Shown: piece after piece, positions 38,484-48,500 of the stretch
Layout: each line of letters begins with the position of its first letter
Numbering within the stretch: position 1 is the stretch's first letter
NCBI RefSeq assembly: GCF_021556615.1
Contig: NZ_JAKGGD010000005.1
Coordinates: 186,001-250,000, forward strand
Length of the DNA stretch: 64,000 nt
Reading direction: 5' to 3'
From: Paracoccus salsus
GTDB taxonomy: Bacteria > Pseudomonadota > Alphaproteobacteria > Rhodobacterales > Rhodobacteraceae
Translations under genes and position numbers: made by a program
The notes under the pieces: model-generated
Seen by the model: the letters and a program-made list of their open reading frames with translations, nothing else
The model's database searches: none
Told to the model about the DNA's origin: nothing

Positions 38484-39104
38484 GTGATCCAAAGCGAACA
38501 ACGCGGCGGCCTTGTGCAGCTGACCATCGATCGGGCCGACAAGGCAAACTCGCTGACCGAGGCGATGCTGCGCGATCTGACCGCGGTTCTGGACGATGCC
38601 GCTGCCGGCGACTGCCGGGCGATCGTGCTGACCGGGGCGGGGAAGGTATTCTCCGCCGGCGCCGATCTGGCAGAGGCCAAGGCAGGTCTGGCAAAATCGC
38701 CTGAATGGGAACGCCTCTCGGCGCGCCTGGCGACAATGCCCTGCCTCACCATCGCGGCGCTGAACGGCACGCTTGCGGGCGGCGCATTCGGGATGGCGCT
38801 GGCTTGCGATCTGCGGCTCGCGGTGCCCGAGGCCAGGTTCTTCTATCCGGTGATGAAGCTGGGCTTCCTGCCGCAGCCAAGCGATCCGCGCCGCCTGACA
38901 CAGCTGGTCGGCCCGTCACGCGCCAAGATGATCCTGATGGCCGGAGCCAGGATCGAGGCGGCAGAGGCGCTGGACTGGGGGCTGATCGACCGGATCGTTC
39001 CCGCCGCATCCCTGATGGCAGAGGCCGAGGCCCTCGCGGCGGATTGTCTGGCCGCCGCGCCCGACCACGTCACCGCCATCAAGGGGCTTGTCGGTCAGCG
39101 ATAG
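38484..39104 (+). CDS. Enoyl-CoA hydratase/isomerase family protein, short
   Basis: 206 aa from a GTG at 38484 with AAGGGAA ahead. Crotonase fold: AGKVFSAGADLAEA (near 51-64) and the oxyanion segment LNGTLAGGAFGMALACDLRL (near 93-112). Most relatives have about 255 residues; the C-terminal helices used for trimer contacts are missing, because the frame stops shortly after AAPDHVTAIKGL. It overlaps the convergent DUF2853 gene by 10 bp. Substrate unknown; it may be a truncated but folded paralogue. Confidence 0.82.
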   Translation: MIQSEQRGGLVQLTIDRADKANSLTEAMLRDLTAVLDDAAAGDCRAIVLTGAGKVFSAGADLAEAKAGLAKSPEWERLSARLATMPCLTIAALNGTLAGGAFGMALACDLRLAVPEARFFYPVMKLGFLPQPSDPRRLTQLVGPSRAKMILMAGARIEAAEALDWGLIDRIVPAASLMAEAEALAADCLAAAPDHVTAIKGLVGQR

Positions 39105-39436
39105 ACCGCTTCCTTTCCGAAATGCCGGCACAGCATGTAATAGACGACGGCGCGATACTTGTTGCGGTTCGACCTTCCATAGGCGTCGATGACCGCATGG
39201 ATGGCTTCCATCAGCGCGGGTCCATCCGCCAGGCCAAGCTTGTTCATCAGATAGCTGGTCTTGATCCGTTCCAGTTCCGCCTCGTCGCTTGACGCGACCG
39301 TCGAGGCGTCATCCTTGTAGATCGAGGGCCCGCAGCCGATCGTCACCTTGGTCAGCAGGTCCATGTCCGGGGACTGGCCCAGCTTGTCCTGAATGTCGGT
39401 TGCGTATCTTGCGATCAGATCGTCGCGCTTTCCCAT
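39095..39436 (-). CDS. DUF2853 family protein
   Basis: 112 aa, mostly helical, starting MGKRDDLIARYATDIQDKLG and ending in the conserved KYRAVVYYMLCRHFGKE. The family has no known function. The ATG at 39436 is preceded by GAGGGACG; an upstream start (39454) lacks a ribosome site. Confidence 0.85.
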   Translation of the reverse strand: MGKRDDLIARYATDIQDKLGQSPDMDLLTKVTIGCGPSIYKDDASTVASSDEAELERIKTSYLMNKLGLADGPALMEAIHAVIDAYGRSNRNKYRAVVYYMLCRHFGKEAVYR

Positions 39437-39524
39437 CGTCCCTCGTCTCCACAATGACCTTTGACACGGTCGCGAGGATGCTGGCGGAAACGGGATTTAT
39501 CAAGTCCCAAGATCCGCCCATGCA

Positions 39525-40814
39525 TCAGCGCGAAAAGCCGCCCAGTGTCGGCAACCAGGTGGACAGACCCGGCACGAAGGTCAGGACCAGCAGGACGGCG
39601 AGCGCGGCAAGAAAGAACGGCGGCAGTTCCCGGATCAGCGCCGAGGGTCGCTGACGGGTGGCGGATGCGACCACGAAGATCAGCCCGCCCACGGGCGGCG
39701 TGATCAGCCCGAAGGTCAGGTTCACGATCACGATGATCGCGAAATGATCGGCGGCGATCCCCAGTGAATGCGCGATCGGCGCAAGGATCGGGACCAGGAT
39801 CATCACGCCGGGCAATGGGTCCATGAACATGCCGAAGGCCAGCAGCAGCAGATTGACCATCAGCAGGAAGGCCACCGGCGACAGGTTCATCGCAATCACC
39901 GCGTCCGCCAGCGCCTGCGGCACGCCCTCGATGATCAGCACCCAGGCGAAGGCCCGCGCGGCGGCCAGGATCATCAGCACTGCGACCGACATGATCCCCG
40001 CGCGCCAGAACGCCCCCCACAGATCCGCTGGCGTGAACCCGCGATAGATGACCGCGCTGACGACGATCGCGTAGCCGACCGCGATCACCGAGGCTTCGGT
40101 CGGAGTGAAGATCCCGCCGCGAATGCCGCCCACGATCAGCACCACCAGCAGCAGGGCGGGCAACGCCGCAAGACTGTTGCGGATCATCTGGCGCAGGGGC
40201 GGTCGGGGCTCGGCGCTGCGATATCCACGCTTGCGGCTGATCCACCAGTTCACCGACGCCATCGCCCCCGAAATCAGCAGGCCCGGCAGGATCCCGGCCA
40301 TGAACAACGATCCGACCGATACGTTTCGATCCTGCAGGGCATAGATGATCATCGTGATCGAGGGCGGAATGATCGGCCCCACGACCGATGTCGCGATGGT
40401 CAGCGCCCCCGCATAGGCGCGCGAATAGCCGCCCTTCTCCATCATCCGGACCATCATCGCGCCGGGGCCTGCCGCATCGGCCAGCGCCGAGCCGGAAATC
40501 CCCGCGAACAGCGTCGAGGTCATCACGTTGGCATATCCCAGGCCACCCCGCAGATGCCCGACGAACTGCGAGGCGAAACGCAGCAGCATGGTGGAAATCG
40601 CCCCCGTCGACATGATCTCGGCCGCGAGGATGAAGAACGGCACCGCCAGCAGCGGAAAACTGTCCAGCCCGGTGAACATCTCCTTGACCACCACGACCAG
40701 CGGATATTGCCCGCCCAGACCCACCGCCGCGAACGCGGCCAGCGCCAGCGCAAAGGCGACCGGGACGCCGATCAGCATCAGGATCAGGAACGCGGCGACC
40801 AGGATCTCAACCAC
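39525..40814 (-). CDS. TRAP transporter large permease (DctM)
   Basis: 429 aa, about 12 membrane helices, with DctM signatures FFILAAEIMSTG, SGSALADAAGPGAMMV and FGMFMDPLPGVMILVPI. It forms the sodium-coupled channel of a tripartite uptake system with the DctQ and DctP proteins encoded upstream. 8-bp overlap with the small permease gene. Confidence 0.94.
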   Translation of the reverse strand: MVEILVAAFLILMLIGVPVAFALALAAFAAVGLGGQYPLVVVVKEMFTGLDSFPLLAVPFFILAAEIMSTGAISTMLLRFASQFVGHLRGGLGYANVMTSTLFAGISGSALADAAGPGAMMVRMMEKGGYSRAYAGALTIATSVVGPIIPPSITMIIYALQDRNVSVGSLFMAGILPGLLISGAMASVNWWISRKRGYRSAEPRPPLRQMIRNSLAALPALLLVVLIVGGIRGGIFTPTEASVIAVGYAIVVSAVIYRGFTPADLWGAFWRAGIMSVAVLMILAAARAFAWVLIIEGVPQALADAVIAMNLSPVAFLLMVNLLLLAFGMFMDPLPGVMILVPILAPIAHSLGIAADHFAIIVIVNLTFGLITPPVGGLIFVVASATRQRPSALIRELPPFFLAALAVLLVLTFVPGLSTWLPTLGGFSR

Positions 40815-41301
40815 GCGCGGCCTCGTGCGTGGCCGAGAACCCGGCGCGCAGGTAACGCGGCGCGACCAGGGCGAGGTGCAGGATCATCAGCACGAAGCCT
40901 GCGGGCATGGCCGCATAGACCCATTTCATCGGCAGTCTCAGCGCTGCCGATTTCTGGATCGACATCCGGTTCATATAGTCGATGCCGACCCACACCATGA
41001 AGGCAAAAAATCCAAACAGGATCAGAAGGATAAAGAGCCGCAGCAGCCTTTGGGCGGGGCGCGGCAGCGCCTCTTGCGCGTTGGCGATGGCGACATGGGC
41101 ACCCTCGCGCAGGGCAAGCCCGCTGCCCAGGAAGGTCAGCCAGATCATCGTGTAGCGCGCCACCTCGTCCGCCCAGGGCAGCGATCCCGCCCACAGATAG
41201 CGGGCGGCGACGTTCCAGCCGACCACCACCGCCATCAGGGCGAGGCCCGCGATGACGGCGGCGCCGTTCAGGATGACGAATGCGCGCTCGATCCGCCGCA
41301 T
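40807..41301 (-). CDS. TRAP transporter small permease (DctQ)
   Basis: 164 aa, four membrane helices, with the family segment GSLPWADEVARYTMIWLTFLG. It scaffolds the large permease. It starts 7 bp after the binding-protein stop. Confidence 0.92.
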   Translation of the reverse strand: MRRIERAFVILNGAAVIAGLALMAVVVGWNVAARYLWAGSLPWADEVARYTMIWLTFLGSGLALREGAHVAIANAQEALPRPAQRLLRLFILLILFGFFAFMVWVGIDYMNRMSIQKSAALRLPMKWVYAAMPAGFVLMILHLALVAPRYLRAGFSATHEAARG

Positions 41302-41308
41302 CCTTCGG

Positions 41309-42274
41309 TCAATCGACCGCCTGGATCCGGTCCATCAGGTCCTTTCCGAACTGCGCCTCGTAGGTCTTGTAGGGCTCGGCCAGCGCGTCGCGGAACGCAG
41401 CCTTCTGGTCCGGCGACAGCTCGTTCACCTGCATCCCCTGTTCTTTCAGCGTGGCGACGCCCGAGGCTTCGACATCGTCGACATAGCCGCGCATCGCGGC
41501 GACGGCGTCGGTCGCGGCCTGATCGAACGCGGTTTTCTGGGCGTCATCCAGCTGCCCCCACAGCGCGGGAGAGATCAGGATGACCGCCGGCGAATAGACA
41601 TGGCCGTCCAGCGTCAGGTATTTCTGAACCTCGCTCAGCTTGGCCGAGACGATCACCGAAAGCGGGTTTTCCTGCCCGTCAATGGCCCCCTGCTGCAGCG
41701 CCCCGATCACTTCGGGCCAGGCCATCGGCGTCGGCGCCGCGCCAAGCGCCCTGAATGCCTCGATATGAACCGGGTTCTCCATCGTGCGGATCTTCAGGCC
41801 TTCGGTGTCTTCCGGCGTCGCGATCGGTCCTCGGTTGTTGGTGATGTGGCGAAAGCCCTGCTCGCCCCAGGCCAGCGCGCGAAGGCCGGCATCGTCGAAC
41901 TTCGCCAGCATGTCCTGACCGATCTCGCCGTCCAGCACCTTGCGGGCGTGGTCGAGGCTGGCGAACAGGAACGGCACGTCGAAGACGCCGACCTCGGGCA
42001 GGAAGTTCGACAGCGTCCCGGTCGAGACGATGGTCATCTCGACGGAGCCAAGCTGCACGCCCTCGACCACCTCGCGTTCGCCGCCCAGACCCGATGACGG
42101 AAAATGCCGGAAGCTGAACTGATCGCCCAGGCTGTCGGTCACCGACCTCTCGAAAGCCTTGGCCGCGACCCCGTAATGGCTGTCCTCGGCCAGCGCGTAG
42201 CCGATCTTGACCTCTTGCGCGGCGGCCCCGGCGGCTGTCGTCCCGATCAGTGCGGCGGCATAAACGTATTTCAT
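41309..42274 (-). CDS. TRAP transporter substrate-binding protein (DctP)
   Basis: Periplasmic binding protein of 321 aa with a signal peptide (cut after residue 19, GAAA). Family segments GLKIRTMENPVHIEAFRALGA and WPEVIGALQQGAIDGQENP include the conserved Arg that binds the carboxylate of the ligand. GGGAGG precedes the ATG at 42274. Substrate probably a carboxylic or sugar acid; a more exact call is not possible. Confidence 0.93.
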   Translation of the reverse strand: MKYVYAAALIGTTAAGAAAQEVKIGYALAEDSHYGVAAKAFERSVTDSLGDQFSFRHFPSSGLGGEREVVEGVQLGSVEMTIVSTGTLSNFLPEVGVFDVPFLFASLDHARKVLDGEIGQDMLAKFDDAGLRALAWGEQGFRHITNNRGPIATPEDTEGLKIRTMENPVHIEAFRALGAAPTPMAWPEVIGALQQGAIDGQENPLSVIVSAKLSEVQKYLTLDGHVYSPAVILISPALWGQLDDAQKTAFDQAATDAVAAMRGYVDDVEASGVATLKEQGMQVNELSPDQKAAFRDALAEPYKTYEAQFGKDLMDRIQAVD

Positions 42275-42630
42275 GTCGTTTCCTCCCATTGCGCGCGGAT
42301 TTTGCGCGACCTGCAGGTGAAGCGCAATCACCTCGGCGCCGAAGGGTCCGCAACCGCATCCACCGGGATCGTGTTCCCGCGATCCTGCGCCCTGCGGGCA
42401 ATCGGCACGCAGGCGATGCCAGGGGCGCTGCGGGTCATGTGACTGGGCCGCTCATGGTGCCGGTTGCGAGATGCAGGATGCGACGCCGCGCCGCCGGTTC
42501 CGTCGCGTTCGGTGCGGCGGACCCGGCCAACGCGCGCCAAGGGTGTTTCCGCTAGCACTAACCCCTCGAAAACGCCGCGCGTCTGGCATAAGGATGTGAA
42601 CAGGAACACGACAGCGTGCGGAGATGGGTC
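42275..42630. other. 356-bp intergenic region between dctP and glk
   Basis: No gene seen on either strand; the open frames crossing it are shadows of glk. It must hold the divergent promoters. Two palindromic pieces are visible: a hairpin-like element at about 42368-42387 (GGATCG...CGATCC) and the operator-like sequence listed separately at 42545-42562. Confidence 0.6.
42545..42562. promoter_or_regulatory. LacI-type operator-like palindrome upstream of glk
   Basis: GTTTCCGCTAGCACTAAC: centre GCTAGC with GTT...AAC ends; the halves match at 6 of 9 positions. It resembles LacI-family operators (TGTTAGCGCTAACA type) and sits 69 bp ahead of glucokinase. No LacI gene is in the window. Confidence 0.3.
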
Positions 42631-43557
42631 ATGGCGATGCTTCTGGGGGATGTGGGCGGCACGAACGCCCGGCTGGCGATCGCGCGCAACCACGTCATAG
42701 ACGAACAGACAGTGACCCGGTTCCGTGGCGACGACTTCACCAGTTTCGACGACGTCGTGCGCCGCTTCCTGCAGGAACAGGACCAGCCGCGCATCAGTTC
42801 GATGTGCATTGCGGTCGCGGGGCCGGTCGGCGGCGGCAAGGCACGGCTGACCAATCGCGACTGGGATTTCGACGAGGACCGGCTGGCCCGGTTGACCGAT
42901 GCCGATCAGGTCAGGCTGATCAACGACCTCACCGCGCTGGGCTATGCGACCCCTGCCTTGCATGGCGACGGCCTGACGGTCCTGCGCGCGGCGCCCGAGG
43001 GGCGCGCCCGCAACGGCCAGGCGCTGGTCGTGGGCCTGGGCACAGGGTTCAATGTCTGCGCGGTGCGCGCCCTGCACGGCGGTGCCATCACGGCGATGGA
43101 AGCCGAAGAGGGCCACACGCATCTGCCCGCCAACATCTATCTGCGGCTGGCCGAGCTTCTGGGCGCGGACGCGGCGCGACGCTTCTCCTCGACCGAGGAG
43201 ACCTTTGCCGGGCGCGGCCTGTCGCGGTTGCACGCCGCGCGCACCGGCGGCGCGCCGGTCCGCAGCGAGGACATCGCCCGCGCTGCCGAGGCGGGCGATC
43301 CCCAGGCGGTCGCGACCTATGATCTGTTCGCCGATCTGGTCGGCCATCTGTGCCGTGAACTGGCGCTGCGGTTCATGCCTCTGGAAGGGCTGTTTCTGGC
43401 CGGCAGCGTCGGACGCAGCATCGCCGACCGCATCGACGTCTTCGAGCGCGGCTTTCTGGCCGAACCGCTCATGCGCCATATTCCTGAAAACACGCCCATC
43501 TTCCTGATCCGCGACGATATGGCCGCGTTGCACGGCTGCCTGGCGGCACTGTCCTGA
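42631..43557 (+). CDS. glk: Glucokinase
   Basis: Phosphorylates glucose with ATP, cytosolic. 308 aa. ATP-binding LGDVGGTNARLA at 5-16, the hexose-binding TNRDWDFDEDRL and NDLTALGYATPAL segments, and GLGTGFNVCAV near 138. ATG 42631 is chosen for the GGAG upstream; a GTG 15 bp earlier is possible. Divergent from the TRAP operon. Confidence 0.93.
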   Translation: MAMLLGDVGGTNARLAIARNHVIDEQTVTRFRGDDFTSFDDVVRRFLQEQDQPRISSMCIAVAGPVGGGKARLTNRDWDFDEDRLARLTDADQVRLINDLTALGYATPALHGDGLTVLRAAPEGRARNGQALVVGLGTGFNVCAVRALHGGAITAMEAEEGHTHLPANIYLRLAELLGADAARRFSSTEETFAGRGLSRLHAARTGGAPVRSEDIARAAEAGDPQAVATYDLFADLVGHLCRELALRFMPLEGLFLAGSVGRSIADRIDVFERGFLAEPLMRHIPENTPIFLIRDDMAALHGCLAALS

Positions 43558-43623
43558 AGGCCACATGCTGCCGGAATAGTTAACGCCGTAACAGCTTCTT
43601 GTCACGAACCACTGGATTCAGAG

Positions 43624-43664
43624 CCCTGTTCCTGTTCATATTGCCGAAAGAAGAACAGGCAGGG
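43624..43664 (+). promoter_or_regulatory. Stem-loop immediately upstream of the tamA ribosome site
   Basis: Two stacked stems (43631-43637 with 43653-43659; 43624-43628 with 43660-43664) separated by a two-base bulge. The right arm ends next to the AGGAA ribosome site (43666-43670), so folding could affect tamA translation. Function inferred. Confidence 0.4.
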
Positions 43665-43672
43665 CAGGAAAG

Positions 43673-45538
43673 ATGCGGGCTTATCTTCGGGCGGGACTTG
43701 TCGTGTCCGCGGCCTTGGGGTTTGGCGGAATGGCGCTGGGGCAGTCCTCGTCGCCGTTCTCGGGCTGGTTCGGTGGCGGCAGCAAGGCCGAGGGCCCCGT
43801 TTCGCTGGATATCCGCGTCGCCGGTGATGATGGCGACCTGGCACGGCTGGTCCGCAACACCTCGCTGATCGCCGGCGCCCTGCAAGAGGGGCGCACGACC
43901 GGGCAGGACATGCTTGCCGCCGCGCGCGCGGATTATGCGCGCATCCTGGGAACGCTTTACGATGCCGGGCACTATTCGGCGCTGATCTACATCACGCTGG
44001 ACGGCGTCGAGGCGGCCGAGATCGCGCCGCTGGACGCGCCGCCGGTGGTCCGATCGGTCGTCGTCAGCGTAGAGCCCGGTCCGGTCTTCCGGTTCTCGCG
44101 TGCCGCGATCGCTCCGATAGCGCCGGCGAGCGAGATCCCCGACGGCTATGCTGCGGGCAAGACAGCCGGCACCGGGACGATCAAGTCGGCGGCCTTGGCG
44201 GGGGTCGATGGCTGGCGAGGTCATGGCCACGCGAAGGCGGACGTGAACCGGCAGGACATTACCGCGGACCACAACGCGAATACGGTCGACAGCCGGATCG
44301 GGCTTGCCCCCGGACCCGCTGTCACCTTCGGCAGGCTGAACATCTCGGGCCATGAGCGGATGGACCCGCGCCGCCTGCGCAAGATCGCGGGCTTTCCCGA
44401 GGGCGAGCCCTTCGATCCCGAAAAGCTGGAAACCGTCCGCAAGCGACTGCGCCGGACCGGGGTGTTTTCCGCCGTGACACTGGACGAGGCCCGGGATCTG
44501 GGTCCGCACGACACGCTGGACGTCGATCTGGCGGTGGTCGAACATAAGCCACGCCGGATCGGCGCCGGCTTCGAGATTTCCAGCACCGATGGCGCCCGGG
44601 TCTCGGCCTACTGGATGCACCGGAACCTGCTGGGCGGCGGCGAAAGGCTGCGGATCGACGCGGAGGTGTCGGATATCGGGTCGGACACCAGCCGGCGGGA
44701 TGAGGAACTGAGGCTGCGGATCGATCGCCCGGCCACCATCACGCCGGACACCACCGGCTATATCGAGACCAGGATCGCGCGGTTGCGCGAGGAAGATTAC
44801 GATTTGGATTCGGCCAGCGCCGCGCTGGGTTTCAGTCATATCTTCAGCGACAGGCTGACCGCCGACGTCGCGATCGAGTATTTCTATGAGCGCGTGGACG
44901 ACCGCAACGGGTTCACCGACTTCAACGCCATCGCGCTGCCGATGAAGGTCACGTGGGACATGCGCGATGAACCCACCGACGCCAAGGACGGTTATTACCT
45001 GAACGCCGAGGTGACGCCGTTCATCGGCCTGGACGAGACCGGTTCGGGCGCGCGCACCCTGGGCGAGGCGCGCGCCTATCGTTCGTTTGGCGACGAGGAC
45101 CGCTTCACGCTGGCCGGACGAGCGCGCGCCGGCACGTTGCTTGGCAACGAGATCGAGGAAACACCGCGCGAATATCTGTTCTTCTCGGGCGGCGGCGGAA
45201 CCGTGCGCGGCCAGGCCTACCAGTCGCTCGGCATCCGCGAGATCGTCGGCGACAACGGCAACAGGATCAAGACCGGCGGGATGAGCGTCATGAATGCCAG
45301 CGCCGAAATCCGCTATCAGGTGCGCGAGCGCATCGGGGTGGTGGCGTTCGCCGATTACGGGCGCGTCTGGTCGGACAGCTCATGGTCGGGCGACAGCAAT
45401 TGGCATGCCGGTGCGGGCCTGGGGGTGCGCTACGAGACGCCTATCGGTCCGCTTCGCTTCGACATCGGCGCGCCGGTCGGGAACGGCGATACGGATGATG
45501 GCGTGCAACTGTATCTTGGACTGGGGCAGGCATTCTGA
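43673..45538 (+). CDS. tamA: Translocation and assembly module outer-membrane protein TamA
   Basis: 621 aa BamA/Omp85-family barrel with signal peptide (residues 1-23), N-terminal POTRA domains (about 35-260) and a 16-strand barrel (surface antigen domain, about 300-621) ending in Phe, as outer-membrane proteins do. With TamB it helps insert some outer-membrane proteins and is linked to phospholipid transport. The stop overlaps tamB by one base (TGATG). Confidence 0.94.
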   Translation: MRAYLRAGLVVSAALGFGGMALGQSSSPFSGWFGGGSKAEGPVSLDIRVAGDDGDLARLVRNTSLIAGALQEGRTTGQDMLAAARADYARILGTLYDAGHYSALIYITLDGVEAAEIAPLDAPPVVRSVVVSVEPGPVFRFSRAAIAPIAPASEIPDGYAAGKTAGTGTIKSAALAGVDGWRGHGHAKADVNRQDITADHNANTVDSRIGLAPGPAVTFGRLNISGHERMDPRRLRKIAGFPEGEPFDPEKLETVRKRLRRTGVFSAVTLDEARDLGPHDTLDVDLAVVEHKPRRIGAGFEISSTDGARVSAYWMHRNLLGGGERLRIDAEVSDIGSDTSRRDEELRLRIDRPATITPDTTGYIETRIARLREEDYDLDSASAALGFSHIFSDRLTADVAIEYFYERVDDRNGFTDFNAIALPMKVTWDMRDEPTDAKDGYYLNAEVTPFIGLDETGSGARTLGEARAYRSFGDEDRFTLAGRARAGTLLGNEIEETPREYLFFSGGGGTVRGQAYQSLGIREIVGDNGNRIKTGGMSVMNASAEIRYQVRERIGVVAFADYGRVWSDSSWSGDSNWHAGAGLGVRYETPIGPLRFDIGAPVGNGDTDDGVQLYLGLGQAF

Positions 45539-48500
45539 TGCGCAGGATCGTCACGACAACCTTCGTACTCTTGTTCCCGCTGCTGGCTCTGGCGCAGGGC
45601 GTCGCCGAGCTTTCAGAGCAGACCGATGACGACCGCGGATTTCTGACACGGCTGCTCGAGAGCAGTCTGTCCGGCACCGACCGGCAGGTGACCATCGACG
45701 GCTTCCGCGGCGCGCTGTCGTCGCGGGCGACCTTCGATCAGATGACCATCGCCGACGGCGACGGCGTATGGCTGACCCTTGAGGAGGGCGCGATCAGCTG
45801 GAACCGCGCGGCCTTGCTGCGCGGGCGCGTCGATATCGCGGAACTGTCGGCCGGCCGGATCCTGCTGCCCAGATTGCCCGGTGCAGGCGAAGCGCAGCCC
45901 AGGGCCGAGGCGCCGGAATTCGCGCTGCCGGAGCTGCCGGTGGGTGTGCGGATCGACAAGATCGAGGCACAGCGGGTCGAACTGGGCGAGCCTGTGATCG
46001 GCGTCGAGGGAGCGATATCGCTGGCCGGAAGCATGGGCCTTGCGGGCGGTGAGGGAACCGCACAGCTGGCCATCAAGCGTCTGGATGGGCCCCAGGGCGA
46101 TTTCGTCCTGGACGCGGGCTATGCGAACGAAACCAAGGCTTTGCGGCTGAACCTGACGCTGGACGAGGCGGCTGACGGGCTGCTGGCCAACCTGATCGAT
46201 CTCTACGACAAGCCTTCCGTCAGCGCCCGGATCAGCGGAGAGGGCGCGCTTGAGGACTTTGCCGCGGATATCCGCCTGGCGACAGACGGTCAGCCGCGCG
46301 TGACCGGTCAGGCAAGTGCGAACGCCGCCATGGGCGAGGACGGCACGCCCGGGACCGCATTCCGGCTGCAGCTGGGCGGGGATGTTGCCTCATTGCTGCC
46401 GCCGCAGGACCGGACCTTCTTCGGCGAAAGGGCCGTACTGGTCGCCCGGGGCTGGCGCGGCGAGGATGGGCGCATCAGCCTGCCCGAGCTGAAGGTCGAT
46501 ACCGAGGCGCTATCGCTGTCCGGTTCGCTGGCGACCAATGCCAAATCCGCACCCCAGAATGTCGATCTGGAAATCCTTCTGGGGCGCGATGCCGGTGCGA
46601 CACAGGTCCCGGTCGTTCTGCCTGGCGGCGGCGGCGAGATGACGGTCGAGTCGGGCAGGCTGGCTCTGCGTTTCGACGCCGCCCAGGGGCAGGGCTGGAC
46701 GCTCTCGGGACATGTCTCGCAATTGGACCAGGGCCAGGTCGCGATCGGCGAGCTGACTCTGGACGGCTCGGGCGAGGTGGCCATGAACGATGGTGCCTTG
46801 TCCGAAGTAACCGGCGAGATCGCCTTCGGGGGCCAGCGGCTGGAATTCGACGATCCCGGCCTGGCCCAGGCGGTCGGGGACCAGGTTACCGGCCGCGCGC
46901 TGTTCAGCCTTTCGCCGGGGCAGTCCCTCGAGGTCTCGGAGCTGACGCTGGACGGCACCGATTACGGTCTTTCGGGCCTTTTCCTGCTGTCGGGGCTGTC
47001 GGGAGGTTTCGTGCTTTCGGCGGATCTGGCCGCGCGCTACGAGGATCTGGCCCGGCTTTCGACGCTTGCCGGGCGCGACGTGACGGGGCGCGCCGACGCG
47101 GCCGTGACCGGCTATTACCGCGTGCTGACCCGCAGTTTCGACATCGATGCGCAGATCAGCGGTAAGGATATCGCGGTGGATCAGCCGCAACTGGACCGGC
47201 TGCTTTCGGGCGATTCCCGTATCAGTCTGCAGGCCCGCCGGGACGAGGCGGGAATCGAACTGGACCGATTCTCGATCGACGCGCAGGGTCTGACCGCCGA
47301 GGCGCAGGGCTTCCTGAACAGCCTGTCCAGCGACGTGACCGCGCGCATCTCGATGCCGTCGCTGGCGGCGGCCGACCCGGGCTATTCGGGATCGCTTGAG
47401 GCCGAAGCCTCGTTGAACGGCGCTTCGGGACAAAGGCGTCTCACCGTCAGCGGCGAAGCCGAGGACCTGAAACTGGGAATTGCGGCGCTGGACGGTGCGC
47501 TGAGTGGCCGCACCAACCTGGCACTTCTGGCTGGCGAGACCGAAAATGACGGCTATCAGATCGAATCCTTCCAGCTTTCGAACCCGCAGCTGAACGCCGA
47601 GGGCGAAGGCAGCTTTGCCTCGGGCGACCTTGACGCCGTTGCCGATTTCGAGGTCGTCGATCTCGCGGCGATCCGCCCCGACTGGTCCGGCAACTTCAAG
47701 GCCCGGGCCTTGTTGTCGGAACATGACGGCACGCGGCTTGTCGATCTGACGGGAACCGGCGAGAACCTGAGTCTTGGCCAGCAGAATGTCGATGGCGCGC
47801 TGACCGGAACAACCCGCCTCAAGCTGCTTGCCGAGGAAACGGGTGGCGTGATCACCCTGCGCGATGTCCAGCTGGACAACCGTCAGATGAGCGCCACCGC
47901 CGAGGGCATCTACGGACCGGGCGTCACCGATCTGAAAGCGCAACTCGAAGCGCGCTCGCTGGCGTTTCTGGGGGACGGGTGGCGCGGTTCGCTGGATGTC
48001 GATGGCAGCTTCCGCGAAGCGGGCGACGGCGTGCGCCGGCTGGAGGTGACCGGCGCCGCGCAGGACCTGGCGCTTGGGCAGGCACAGCTGGATGGCGCGC
48101 TGGCGGGCGAAACGCGGCTGGCGCTCACGGGCACCGAACGCGAGGGCGTGTTCACCATCGAACAGGCCCAGATCGAGAATCCGCGGCTGAATGCCAGCGC
48201 GACGGGAACCGTCGGGGGTGGTCAGACGGATGTCCGCACGACGCTGAATGCCGGCGATCTGCGCTTCCTTGGCAACGGCATCAGCGGTGCCATGTCCGCC
48301 GATGCCCGCCTGATCGAGGAAAACGGTGTCCGCCGGATCACCGCGACCGGCAGCGCGACAGGTCTTTCGCTTGGTCAGCCGCGCCTGGATCCGCTGTTGC
48401 GCGGCCGGACCCGCTTTGAGGTGGCGGCGTCCCAGTCTTCCGACGGGCTGTCGCTGCAGCGCATCGATATCGGCAATCCGCAAGTGCAGATCGATGCCAG

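Noticed and set aside
42328-43605. 425-aa open frame on the minus strand over glk and the upstream gap
   Set aside because: Opposite glucokinase with intact motifs; the part in the gap resembles no protein.
46510-48483. 657-aa open frame on the minus strand over tamB
   Set aside because: Shadow caused by GC-rich third positions of tamB; no domain recognised.
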